The translations under genes and the position numbers were made by a program. From Melitaea cinxia (Eukaryota > Arthropoda > Insecta > Lepidoptera > Nymphalidae), in NCBI RefSeq assembly GCF_905220565.1, contig NC_059395.1, positions 16,719,289 through 16,783,288 of the forward strand: a DNA stretch of 64,000 nucleotides. Direction: 5' to 3'. Positions 46,293 to 57,400 of the stretch are shown one piece after another. The notes under the pieces were generated by a model. That model saw only the letters and a list, made by a program, of their open reading frames with translations. It was not told where the DNA came from and searched no databases. Position 1 is the first letter of the stretch. The number at the start of each line of letters is the position of its first letter.

Positions 46293-46479
46293 AAAAGAAA
46301 TAAATTTTTATTTAAATTTCATTACTCTATTCCGACGAAGTAGCGGGTACCATAAACTTTTCTGTTTGCGTTATAATTTCATTAAAAAAAATTAACGTTT
46401 ACTGTTCACGTAATATTCTTAACAAAAACAAAAATGTTTGTCGATGCAGTAACAATATGACATCGTTTTGATAAAAATA

Positions 46480-46679
46480 ATTGATAAAATAATACTGTTT
46501 TCAAGCAGTATTGTGTTTCTGTTGGTGAGTAAGGTGACCGGAGCTCCTGGGGAGATTGGGGATTGGGTCGGCAACGCGCTTGCAATGCTTCTGGTGTTGC
46601 AGGTGTCTATAAGCTACGGTAATCGCTTACCATCAGGTGAGACGTACGCTTGTTTGCCGACTTAGTGACATAAAAAAAA
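46480..46679 (+). mobile_element. LINE 3'-tail family C, 5'-truncated
   Basis: Starts within the family at 'aaataatactgttttcaagc' and runs to 'gcttgtttgccgacttagtg' and an A-run. The 65-codon frame here is not a gene. Confidence 0.75.
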
Positions 46680-46722
46680 AAGATTTGGAATAACTCTTAA
46701 AACAATAAAAATATATCTCTTT

Positions 46723-46961
46723 TAATGAAACAACTTTTTTCGGATTTTATCGCGGTTTATTATTAACCTTTGATTCCCGACGTTTCGGATACTTTACAGC
46801 AACCATGGTCACGGGAGGACTGAGGTGTCAGACGTCCTAACGTTACAAAGTTATTCGAAACTACCCGACATACATCAATATTTTATTTAGTCCTATCTAC
46901 GCAGAATGTGCTAATTGAGTCTTTAATCTGTGGTAAAATCCGAAAAAAGTTGTTTCATTAA
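46723..46961. mobile_element. MITE-like 'tcacgggaggact' family, complete copy
   Basis: 239 bp with long inverted ends: taatgaaacaacttttttcg on the left and the inverse, cgaaaaaagttgtttcatta, on the right, flanked by AT-rich DNA. The middle contains 'cccgacgtttcggatacttt' and 'ccatggtcacgggaggact'. It is the reference for the partial copies at 2176, 5413 and 51341. Confidence 0.75.
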
Positions 46962-49190
46962 ATGAGTAAAATTCGCGTAAACATTAGAAAACAATATATC
47001 TCTTGTTCGAATCCACTTTAAGATTTTTTACTTTATTAGACCTTTAAACTTCTCAAAGTAAAGTAAATGGACTAATGTACTAACAGTCACCTAAAAGTGT
47101 GTGTGTGTCAATGAGGACACGCGAAAGTTTACTTACTCCTTAAGAATGATTACAGTTATATTTAAAAAATAAAATATCTTCACGACAGATAAGCGTTTTT
47201 ATTTTTCTTACACAATTTCACTCTAAACATTTTTTCGTACCACCGGCCTAATATCGCTTGTTAAGGGCTAAACTCCAAAAACGTACGTAAACTATTTTAT
47301 TCAAGATATATTTTTCGTGTATTTCTGTCAAATTTACATTTAAATTTATCACCATTTGTATTTGATTTAATTTGCTCAGTTAATCGGTTTCTTCATTTCT
47401 TGCAATAGCTATTATTGTATGCATATTTCGTAGCAATTAGTCGTACTATGATTCATAATGTTTACCTCGTATCGCGTTGCTCTATAAGGCACAACACTCC
47501 CGGAAGATAAAAGTATTCGTAAAGCTCATTGTTTTGTTGAGAAATATATCTTATTTCTCTTGAAGCAAGTATAATTACTACATACTCATACATTTTTCTT
47601 ATTAATAGAGATTTATCATATTTTTCTTACATTTTTCACGATTAACTGACACTAGTATTCATTAATTTACCGTGACTGCTATTTTGAAATTCACGACACC
47701 TGTAACCGTAGCGTCTTTACGTCGCCGAAATATCGAAAATGAAAACAATCTGTCATACTTGTAAAAGCTCTATCTCGAGTTCTGTGAGAGAAAACAAACT
47801 TCGTAACTTTGCTTCTAGTAGTAACTGGATCGCAACCCAAAAAAAAAAGTAATCAATCAAAAGTAACAACTGATGAAGTCCTACATTTCGATTTCTTAAG
47901 CATGGGAGCCCAGTATAATCGTTACCACCGATGCAGCGATTGGTTACTGTGAGTTCCCGGTATTTCGCCCTATTGCAAGATCCATGGTCAAAGTTGCACT
48001 CGGGACCATGGCACTTGTAAAAATATCGTTAATATCCTGTTTCGTAAATATTAACTTTATTTTTTGTTTCATATATCATAATAATGTCATCGTCTTTACA
48101 AAGTTATTCTACTTAATAAAGTAAATATAATCAATAACGAAACAATATTGTTAATGTTTGCTATATTTTTCTAAATGGATCATTATAATCATTTTTAATC
48201 ACACAATCTCAGAGAATAACAATGCAGCGGTCACAATAAGTCGTAGGTACATACAATAAATACTAACAAAACATTAACAATTATACTTCTTAAATATTCG
48301 TAATAAGACTTATATTTGAGTAAATATATTTAAGCTAAACAATAATCTAAGGGAATATTCTAAGTCACGACTTTGAGAAGATTGGTCATAACAGTATTTG
48401 TCATGCACATCACAGAACTTCATAATGAGAATTAAATCCATTCCGGATTACTTCCACGGTGGGTAGTCGTGAATTGATATATACATATGTATTCTAAGGT
48501 AGCGTCAATATACATAATTAATTTATCAATTGCAAAATGAGAAATACCCAGCTATGATTAATGCACTAATTGCCTTACAACAAGGCTGACGATAAACATT
48601 GTACAAATCTAAAATAATTGTATAAGTTGAAAAATTAAATCTATCACATAATATGATGATTATAACCACATCATTTATTCGTGTGTACTAGTGCACACAG
48701 AAAATAAATCATTTAAAATTTTGATAAAGTAACAGCATAGTCTTATCAGTTCGATTATATTTATATTCCCTGATTTGATAACAACCAAGATCGAAGGCTT
48801 TACGTTCTCTTCGAGGCACGTTAGGGACTGCTAGAAAAATTGGATAGGCTAAAGTAATAAATAAAAATAAATAGTCTGATAAATTATATCGTACAGTCGC
48901 CTAATGGACATCTAGTTGTGGGCTAAACGAAACGAAAATAACCCGAAACATTCATACACTCCCTCAGACTTTAGGAGGACATTTCATTAGCCAGGATTTC
49001 GCAGATGTTGATTTCGATAAATATGCGTATTTGAGTTTTTTCCTAACGTCATTTTTTAATAATGAAAAAATATGGAAGTAATAAAAATTCTAGGCGTATC
49101 TTCGTATTGATAGTTGACTAACGAATAGGTACCTACTGATTTGCTTACATATACTTTTAAGGATACATGTAATAAATATAATAATATAAA
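46962..49190. other. AT-rich DNA with weak repeat traces
   Basis: 47205-47262 pairs with 39728-39790. 47700-48010 has GC-richer blocks ('accgtagcgtctttacgtcg', 'gagttcccggtatttcgccc', 'actcgggaccatggcac') that look like a dispersed repeat with no second copy here. 48775-48835 retains a SINE B scrap ('tgataacaaccaagatcgaa'). Confidence 0.35.
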
Positions 49191-49437
49191 GGTAGAGCAC
49201 AGCAGGAAATATCCTGCTGTATATCTGGAGCAGCTCGCTGGGGTAGTACCTCGACCTTAAAGAAGATTACAGCTAAATAATATTGTTTTCCACCAATCTT
49301 GTGTTCTTGTGTCAAGTAAGGTGCCCAGAGCTCCTGTGGGGAATTAGGGGCAGGATCGGCAACGCGCTTGCGATGCTTCTGGTATTGCAGGCGTCTATAG
49401 GCTACGGTAATAACTTGCCATCAGGTGACCAAAAAAA
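49191..49437 (+). mobile_element. LINE 3'-tail family C, diverged
   Basis: 'ggtagagcacagcaggaaat', 'gtacctcgaccttaaagaag', 'cgatgcttctggtattgcag' and an A-run end. Confidence 0.65.
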
Positions 49438-49455
49438 TATTGTCTTGCACTAATA

Positions 49456-49646
49456 TCTATACTAATATTATAAAACTGGAGAGTTTGTTTGTTTGTTTAT
49501 TTAAACGCGCATATCTCAGACACTACTGATTCGAATTGAAAAACTATTTTTCTGTTGGATAGCCCATTTATCGAGGAAGGCTATATAAAATTATAGTACG
49601 TTTTTCCCTCAAATTGACGCGCGAGAAACCGTGGGGCACAGCTAGT
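49456..49646 (+). mobile_element. Helitron-like non-autonomous element
   Basis: Starts tctatactaatattataaaa and ends 'gtggggcacagctagt'. Same family as 21528 and 14306, with an internal deletion. Confidence 0.55.
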
Positions 49647-50042
49647 TAAATATATTCCCAGTATTTATTCCGATGTACATATGGACTAACATTCTAATCA
49701 ACAATTTAAAGACTTTCGACCAAAGATATACCTATGTTTCCGCCATAGTAATAGTTCGTAGAAATTTCGTATACGCTTGAATGAAATGTACGTAACACGC
49801 GGTCACGGAAGAGCAATATGACACCGATGATCAATGAAACGTTATAGTTACATACATATGTGTTATGTAAATTACATCTACATGTTGGGCAAGAAGAAAC
49901 TAGAATACTCATCATGTTACAAGTACAGCAGAACTACCGTCTACAGATATAACAACTTCTAAAGAGAATGTAGAAATTGTTTTTGTATCCAGTGCATTAC
50001 GAAATGCAAAAATTAATATAATTATAAATACAGTATAGCATT
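49647..50042. other. AT-rich non-coding DNA
   Basis: Frames on the minus strand here are unremarkable. Confidence 0.4.
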
Positions 50043-50537
50043 TACAACAAAAGCAAAGCACAAAATAACGTGTTGCCAGCGCCCAATGGAAAGAAGCATG
50101 CTCAATATAAAAAGAATAGATAAGATTAGACATATCAAGATAAGTGAAATAACAAAACCCACTAATGCCTTGAACTACGCACAAAGGTTAAAGTGGAAAT
50201 GGGCCGGCCACATATCGCGGCAGATAGATAAAAGATGGACCTACAATACCACCATATGGAGAGGACCACAAGGAAAAAGAAAGAGAGGAAGACCCTCTAC
50301 CCGATGGGAGGATGAAATAAAAAAAGTTGCTGGCCCAAAGTGGTGGCTAATAGCACAGGACAGAGAGAAGTGGGCATCATTGGAGGAGGCCTTTACCCAA
50401 CCTGGGGACCTTGTTTAACCTAAGTAATTTAGTATAAGTAAAAGTAAATAATTATAAGCAACTGGTAAAACTTTATAATAATATATTAATAATAGTTTCT
50501 CTTGTACTATAGCATGGTCAAATAAAGGCTTTTTATT
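50043..50537 (+). mobile_element. RTE-type non-LTR retrotransposon, 5'-truncated copy
   Basis: An open frame to the stop at 50418 encodes the C-terminal end of an RTE reverse transcriptase polyprotein: MERSMLNI, then RLKWKWAGHISRQ, then KRKRGRPSTRWEDEIKKVAG and EEAFTQPGD, the highly typical RTE carboxyl end beyond the RT domain. A 3' untranslated region with AATAAA follows. A 9-bp direct repeat tatagcatt (50034-50042 and 50538-50546) may be the target duplication. Everything upstream of the last roughly 120 codons is missing, so the copy is dead on arrival. Since its frame is intact it is relatively young. Confidence 0.8.
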
Positions 50538-50546
50538 TATAGCATT

Positions 50547-50854
50547 AAAACAATATTAAAACAACAACAAAGCTATATATCGCCTATCTTAGCGCGAAAT
50601 AAAATACAAGTTGATTACAAATAAGTTACCAGTTAAGTGTCGGAAAATGTAGTATCAGCAAGTGATGACATTAGTAATATTTTACTACTCAATTATATTT
50701 ATTTCATACCAATTAATAATAATTGACTTTAAAAGTAAATTTTATCATAATTTCTGATAAACAGTGCAATAAATGTTTATACCGACAAAGATTTTACGAT
50801 AGTCAAATAAATGTAGTGTTGTTTTTATTGTTTTCAATGTTTGTGTAAATATCG
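50547..50854. other. AT-rich non-coding DNA
   Basis: Nothing recognised. Confidence 0.4.
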
Positions 50855-51180
50855 CTTCACGCATCAGCCTGTAATATTCCACCGCTGGGCACAGGCTTCT
50901 TTCCCCACTTAGCCCGTAGGAGAAGGATCAGAGCTTAATCTACCAGGTTGGCGTATATATTCCCTCATATTAGTAACGATCACTAACAGGTGTACATGAT
51001 AACAACCGGGACCGACAGTTTAACGTGCTTTCCGAGGCACGGTGGGGAGACCCTCAAGAACTAACAACAAGACCGGAAATTAATATATGTATATACACAA
51101 ATATCCACTTTAAGCGGAAATCAAACCTGCGACAGTCGGTGTTTAGGCACCGCCGAAACGGCACACACAACCAAGATTTA
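50855..51180 (-). mobile_element. SINE family B variant
   Basis: 'cgcatcagcctgtaatattc', 'cacaggcttctttccccact', 'tgataacaaccgggaccgac', then a different 5' part with 'aaatcaaacctgcgacagtc' and 'tttaggcaccgccgaaacgg', the inverse of the head of the 62310 SINE. The B box is degenerate. Confidence 0.6.
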
Positions 51181-51227
51181 ATCTTGGGAGACGAAGATAG
51201 AATCTTGGGAGACGAAGATAGAATCTT
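51180..51227. repeat. 21-bp tandem duplication
   Basis: 'aatcttgggagacgaagata' plus g occurs twice head to tail, with the first seven bases of a third unit. Confidence 0.85.
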
Positions 51228-51340
51228 GAACCATGTCGCGTATTTTAAAAAATGACTTAGGACTTGTAGCCTATAAGTGACGCACTTGTCATTTCTTAAC
51301 AGATAATTAGAAAAAAGATGGGGTGGTAAAATCAAAACTC

Positions 51341-51451
51341 GGATACTTTACAGCAAGCATAGTCACGGGAGGACTGGTGTGACCATGGTTGCTGTAAAGT
51401 ATCCAAAACGTCGGGCATCTAAAAAACTGCGATAAAATCCGATAAAGTAGT
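51341..51451. repeat. 'tcacgggaggact' family, palindromic rearranged copy
   Basis: 'ggatactttacagcaagcat' ... 'tcacgggaggact' is followed by 'gaccatggttgctgtaaagt' and 'atcc', the inverse of its start, forming a stem of about 20 bp, and then the family's end 'cgataaaatccgataaagta'. Confidence 0.55.
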
Positions 51452-51479
51452 AAATGGACGCAACAAAAGAACATAATTA

Positions 51480-52065
51480 TAGATTTGCCATTTTGTCCCA
51501 TTCGGTGTCGAGACCCTTGGTCCGTGGGGTCCTAGCGCTATAACACTTTTTAAGGAAATAGCAAAAAGGTTTTATTAAATAATTCCGTTGCCAAATTAAT
51601 TTTGGAAAGTGATAGAAGATCTGTGAAAAAAAATTTACATTTAATTTGAGACCAATTTTATCAAATTCGTTTTTAATTTTGATTAAGTCTTCAACGACAT
51701 CGTCCACTTTACCTCCTATGGTTCCATCATCTAGGTACCATATGTTCAATTTTGATTTTAAATTTGAGATACATTTGAGGATACCTAGACTAAAAAGAGC
51801 CGGACCTAGTGGGTCTCCTTGCTGAACGCCGACGTTAGAAAAAATTTGTATTTTCGCCAAAAAGAAGTTTTGATGGTGAACTGTAACATTGCCAAACATA
51901 AGGGTAAATTTCAGGAAGATGTAATGAAACTTCGTTAAACAAGGTTGCTCTGTCTAAAGAATTAAAAGCATTCTTTATATCAACTTTCAGCAGAACTTCA
52001 GCCTCATTACTTTTTAAAAAAGTATGAGCCGCGTGAACTGTTGCTTCATTGTATATATTATGTGC
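51480..52065 (-). pseudogene. Reverse-transcriptase remnant (YLDD type)
   Basis: On the minus strand, coding traces from about 52065 read EVLLKVDIKNAFNSLDR, then after a frameshift near 51880 GVQQGDPLGPALFSLGI and NIWYLDDGTIGG. The spacing of the D..AF, QGDPLGP and YLDD blocks is that of RT motifs. The best frame is 51477-51899. Beyond YLDD it has 'KNEFDKIGLKLNVN' and then degrades. The first aspartate block and YLDD are still legible, but the reading frame is broken. The clade is not identified; it differs from the RTE piece at 50043 and the jockey-like piece at 55383. Confidence 0.7.
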
Positions 52066-52162
52066 TATTTACTCTGTTGTATTATTTTTGTGATTTAATA
52101 TTAAACCTATGATTTGCCACTAAGTTTATTTGTAAGAAACTATTAACCATTTTATTCAATTC

Positions 52163-52272
52163 AGACACACACACACACGCACACGCACGCGCACACGCAC
52201 ACGCACACGCACACGCACACGCACACGCACACGCCCACGCACACGCACACGCACGCACACACACACACACGC
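52163..52272. repeat. (CACACG)n-type microsatellite
   Basis: Alternating ca/cg dinucleotides, mostly in 'cacacg' hexamers. It generates spurious Cys/Val/Ala-rich frames on the minus strand. Confidence 0.95.
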
Positions 52273-52274
52273 CA

Positions 52275-52342
52275 CCCAGGCAGGCGGGTTGGTGACCGCA
52301 GGGCTGGCTTTGTCGCACCGAAGACGCTGCTGCCCGTCTTCA
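52275..52342 (-). mobile_element. SINE family A internal fragment next to a microsatellite
   Basis: 'caggcgggttggtgaccgca', 'gggctggctttgtcgcaccg' and 'aagacgctgctgcccgtctt' match SINE A. It abuts the CA/CG tract directly. Confidence 0.65.
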
Positions 52343-54320
52343 GCTTCAATTCAAATACACATAATACTAACGAAATTATAGTTTTTGTTGAATTCTTATA
52401 TAATATGGTAGATATTCGTTGTTGTATTGTAAACTGAATGTACGATTCCCTTCTTGTTAGGATTTTCCTCAACGTAAAAAGCATTGTTAATGTGAGTCAA
52501 TGACTTCAGATAATTCTAGATAGGTATATCGGTCGAAAAATTATTTGTTCAAATACGCAGGAATTCGGGGTCCAGTGGCGGTCATCTACCTTAACAAGAT
52601 ACTTGCGTAAGAGTTTTTTGCGTCGCAACCATTTAGAAGTTTTTAGGGTAACGATAATTTTTTTTAAATTTTTGTTAAGTTTAATTTTTGTGCATGTGTA
52701 TTGTGTGTTTTTCCAGACCCCCAACACAGAAAAAATCCTACTGGGTACCGTTGAGTGTGAAGCGTTTATTTATTTATTTTTTTTTACTTATAGACATGTG
52801 ATAATTTAGCTGTTTTTAAGTCTTTTACTTCAGCAATTTTGTAAACGAATCACAAAGAGTTCTCAGAGGACATCTTTAACTTACACTTATGTCAGAATCC
52901 ATGCCGTATCACAAAATTATATTGTTTATATGTTTAATAGGTACAGTAATATGCCTGTAACAGTACCTAATTGTTAAAAAAGTTATTTCCAAACAAATTG
53001 ATTATTTTTGAATTCCTTAGAAATCTGGTATAATTGTGCACCTAATGTTTGATTCGATGATCCGCAGGATTCATGGATGGACGGGTATGACCTTCATGAA
53101 GTTCTTCGTATTCGAAGAAACTTGTCTCATAATATAACTACAGTTGTTGTAAAAAGCCCAATAATGCGATAAGGTTTTATTTCCTAGACTTTTTTTATAA
53201 CAAAATTGTTTCGATATAACCAATTTATTACTTATTGTGCAATCACGATTTGTGCATATCTTATAATATAAAGTCCTAATAAAAATATATTTTTTGAAGA
53301 TTAAACATTTATTTTATGATGATAATTGAGTTTGTTGAAATTGAATTTACTACACGATGTTTTTCTGTTGTAGCGTTCTTTATTAATAAGCGATCTAAAG
53401 CTAATTTTATTACTTATTTTATTAGCCGTACATGTCACTTAATTAGTTTGTGTAAAAGTATAAGTATATTCGTCTCTTTGCAGTTTTAACTTTCAGATTA
53501 GTTAGATAAGTATGATCGATATTTCACTAATCTGTATGAATTAGTGAAATATAAAAATGTATTAACCTAATTACTTAACAATATTAATCTAATTATCTTA
53601 TTGATTAAAAAAATACAAATCAACAATAGTTAAAGAAAAATATTTCGTAATAAATTAATTATTTCATGGTTTAATGAGATTTCATTAATCATTTAATATC
53701 AAAGTTAAAGCACTAACGTATAGGGTTATCTTTATAAAACTTAACCCAGTCTTCGGATATTAAAACGTAATATAAAAGAACAAAAATAATAATTAGGTAT
53801 ATAAAAAGGGAAATCCATAAAAAAATTATTTAAAATTACAACAAGAATATTGGTACTTTATAAGCTTTTCTTGTCTACCGAGACAGTTAGTTAGTTTATA
53901 ACACTTTGAAATCATTGTCTTCGGAATTATACAACTGCAATTTAAAGCCACTTTACATTAATAAAAAAACAATGAATGACATACGTAATGCGCTTGTTTT
54001 CAAGAACAAATATGATATTCTTATATCATACAAATTTTCCATGAATTGACGTAATTTCAATATATTTAAAAAATTATAAATATCAAGTTTTAATATTATA
54101 TTTTTTTAATTTACGTATACTTCATAGATTTTTACAAAGATAATATATAGACATTCTGTTGTATGTCGTAAACAAGTAGACCGATTAATTCTTGTTTCAT
54201 AGTAGACAGTAGTACTTAAAATAAAAACCTAGAATAAACTAGAAACATAATTACGTAATTTTAATAATAAATGTTCACGTGAAATGATCCGAACTTCGTG
54301 CTGAAGCGATCAGCAGGCGA
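52343..54320. other. AT-rich DNA upstream of the SMYD4-like gene
   Basis: A 73-codon minus-strand frame (52506-52727) contains VKVDDRHWTPNSC but no recognised domain. A perfect 13-bp hairpin (atatttcactaat / attagtgaaatat) lies at 53519-53552. Nothing else. Confidence 0.4.
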
Positions 54321-54330
54321 ATGCTCTAAA

Positions 54331-54337
54331 TATAAAA
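54331..54337 (+). promoter_or_regulatory. Possible TATA box of the SMYD4-like gene
   Basis: TATAAAA followed about 30 nt later by 'gtcgtcgacacg'. No strong initiator is seen. It gives a leader of about 130 nt before the ATG at 54492. Confidence 0.35.
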
Positions 54338-54491
54338 ATAGAAACATTGAGCAGTCGTCGACACGTTAAGCCGGCTTTCTTAAATTCTTCGTGATTAACC
54401 TTAAAATTTCATTGATATTAAAAAAATATTGCTAAAATCCGCATTTGCATTGAAAATTCAATCAGTGTTACATCTATAGATCTACCTTAAA

Positions 54492-57400
54492 ATGTCGCAA
54501 AACAACGAGGGATTCTTCAAGCAGTTTCATGAAAATATAAACAACGAACTAGACGACGTGACGAGAAATAATTTCGCTAATTTAGAATCTAATTCAAAAC
54601 GCGTATCGTACTTGTGCTCTCTTCCCTTGATAAAAAACTATGATCTTTCAAGTGACGTAAGTAAAATAGAAATCGGAGGTGATTTTCCAGTTAAAAAAGA
54701 TATAAATAAAGCTCGAGCTTTTAAAGATGAAGGAAACAAAGCTGTTCAGAAAGGCGATTGGACAAAATCATTACAGTTGTACAGTCAAAGTTTACTTTTC
54801 ATGCCTCAAAAAGAAAGTAAGTAGCGAAGTAAAGTAACGTAATATACAAATGCACACAAACGAGAGTTATTGACTTTTTATAATTGTGTTTGCTAGCAAA
54901 CGAAAAAAATCGACTTAAATTGCATCGACAAGTAGGGTAAGGTTGCTCAAGTCGTACTACAGCCTAAGTCGTACCTCGGTGATATCCCAGCTGTCGCGTA
55001 TAAAAATTTTCATGTGATGAGGTAGATCTGAACTAAATAGCCAAGCAAGCACGTGAAAACAATCGGACGGCCGGCCGTGTTGCGGAGCAAAAATAATCAA
55101 AAAGTAAGTTTTTTCAACAGTTTTCAATTAAATTTTCAGCTCATTCGTAAGTTTTTTATAAAAGGAATGTAATTTTCAACTTATTTTTTTGTTTACGTCT
55201 ATTTTTAATGATAATTTGGCAGTCGTTTAGGTACACCTAAACAGTAGATTTTTTTTAGGTTATAACAATAATTTTGTTTTGAAACTTAGAATACCTCACT
55301 GCATAAGTCGTACCTGTGCAGAATTCTTTACTCGTACCGGTACGACTTAGGCATTCAGAAAATTGTGTGTTTAATTTACTTTTTTTTTTTTTATAGAAAA
55401 GGGGGCAAGCGGACAGTTGGCTCACCTGATGGTAAGTGAAAACAACATCCACAGACACCCGCTACATCAAAGGATTAGCAGGCGCGTTGCCGGCCTTTCA
55501 AAAAGGAATATGCTCTTCTTTTGAAGGTCCCTAGGTCGTATTTGTTCGGAAATACCGTAGGTGGTAGCTGGTTCCAAAGAGGGGTCGTGCGTGGCAAAAA
55601 ATGGCGCAAAAATCGAGCTGTCGTCGACTTCCAGACATCGAGGTGATGTGGATGAAATTTTGAATTTTGACGCGATGTCCGGTGGTGGAATTCTGCTGTA
55701 GGTATTAGTCCGAACAATTCCTCAGAACACTCCCCGTGGTAAATACGGTAGAAGATGCAGAGTGACCCGACATCTCTACGCAGCGCCAAAGAATCGAGCC
55801 GATCGGAGAGAATCTTGTCGCCAACGATTCGAGCCGCTCGGCGTTGAACACGGTCAAATGGAAGGAGCTGGTACTGGGGCGCCCCAGCCCACAGGTGAGA
55901 GCAGTATTCCATGTGGGGCCGGATCTGTGCCTTATATAATTGTAGGCGGTGGCAGGGCATGAAATACTGCTTCGCCCTACTGAGCACACCAAGTTTCTTC
56001 GAGGCTAGTTTAGCCTTTCCTTCCAGATGACCACGAAATTGCACATTGCTCGATATGTCGACGCCTAGTATCCCAATACTGGCCGAGGCTGTAAGGGTTA
56101 CTTAATTTTTTTAACCTTTATAATAGTTGGAAGCGGGAAGATATGAACGAAACTTTAGAGAAGCATCGGAATGGTGAAATCGGATTTAATGAATACCAAA
56201 ACCTACATTACGGAGACATTTGAAAGGATTGAATAAGACAACAAAATTTGGAAGACCTAATGATCAGATATGGAGAGATAAGTCATCAGATATGGATATA
56301 CACAGCATTTGATAAATTTGGAGTCTTATTTTTTCGGGTTAACTACGACTGAATTTAGAAAACTTGCGTTCGAGCTTGCCGAAAAATTTCAATTACTCCA
56401 TCATTTTAACAGATAAAAGAGAATAGCAGGCTAACTCACTTAGACATATTATCTTATGTTCCTTGCATAACAACATTTATTTAAAAAAAATAATAAAGGT
56501 ACTAAACCAGCAATGGAATTAACTTCCAGTCCCCACAAAAATGAATTAGAAACCAAGGAAAACATAAATAAAAGAAAGAAGCCTGTATTGGATATTAAAA
56601 AAATCAAAACAGAAAATAAACCCACAAAGAGAAGAAAGACGGACGGAATATCTAAGAAGAACAAATAAATAAAAGGAAAAGAATCGTAGCTATGTCAACT
56701 ATGTAAGGAAGATTATCAAGAAAATATGATTCTGTGTCTAAAATGTAAAGGTTGGATACATGACCGATGTGCTGGCATCGAAAGTAAAATAAAAAAATAC
56801 GTTTGTGATATCTGTGTTCAACAACAATAATTGTCTAAGCTTAACTTTGTATGATTAACAAGTTATAATTTTGCTTCTTGGGTTTTTGCTTTTGTTTTGT
56901 CTGGCACGAACTTTGGGAGGCCTATGTCCAGCAGTGTACTGAAATAGGCTGAGCTGAATTTTGTTTTCTATTTTTAGTTTAGTTTGTAGGTCACTATGAC
57001 TGATTTTGTGACTATTAACCAAAGAAGAGAAGAAGTAAAATTTTGTTTATTTTAATGTGATCTCTTATTATTACTTAAGTATTTTTCTATATCGTTTATA
57101 ATGTCTTAACTAAAGATTTCTTCTAAGTACGATTTAGGCTATAGGTGGTACGAATTAGGCGACTAGGTGCCTTAATCGTACCGAAGGTACATTTGTGAAA
57201 ATCGTTAAAATATCTATGTTGCTAAGTGGCTTCTAAATTTCTATGAATATTGATTAAAAGGTAACTAAATGAAGATTATGTTCATGCAAAAAATTTTGTT
57301 TTATTTGAAATGCATTAAATACTACAACATTATTTCCTTAGGGGGTACGACTTGAGCAACCTTACCCTAATACAACTTAAGTAGACGAAAAAAAAAATTA

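Larger units (their letters stand above)
54935..57367 (+). mobile_element. Pogo-like DNA transposon with PHD-type C-terminus, decayed
   Basis: Perfect 23-bp terminal inverted repeats (54935-54957 and 57345-57367, starting GGGTAAGGTTGCTCAAG) flanked by TA (54933-54934, 57368-57369). Subterminal 'aagtcgtac' words repeat at both ends (for example 54966, 55303, 55330, 57128, 57147, 57175). Plus-strand coding scraps at 56140-56830 give LEKHRNGEIGFNEY, then in another frame IPKPTLRRHLKGLNKTTKFG (an HTH-psq domain), then FFGLTTTEFRKLAFELAEK, and finally an intact C-terminal finger CQLC..CLKC....H..C...CDIC ending QQQ and stop (56693-56830), which matches the C4HC3 PHD spacing. The DDE catalytic region is missing and frames are broken, so it is inactive. 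It contains a LINE (55383-56100) and a SINE A tail (56903). Confidence 0.8.

Noticed and set aside
52082..52484. Cys/Ala/Val-rich frames
   Set aside because: They are produced by the CA/CG microsatellite and a SINE fragment.
55705..55992. 95-codon frame overlapping the LINE
   Set aside because: It is in a different frame from the jockey-like protein and is a shadow.
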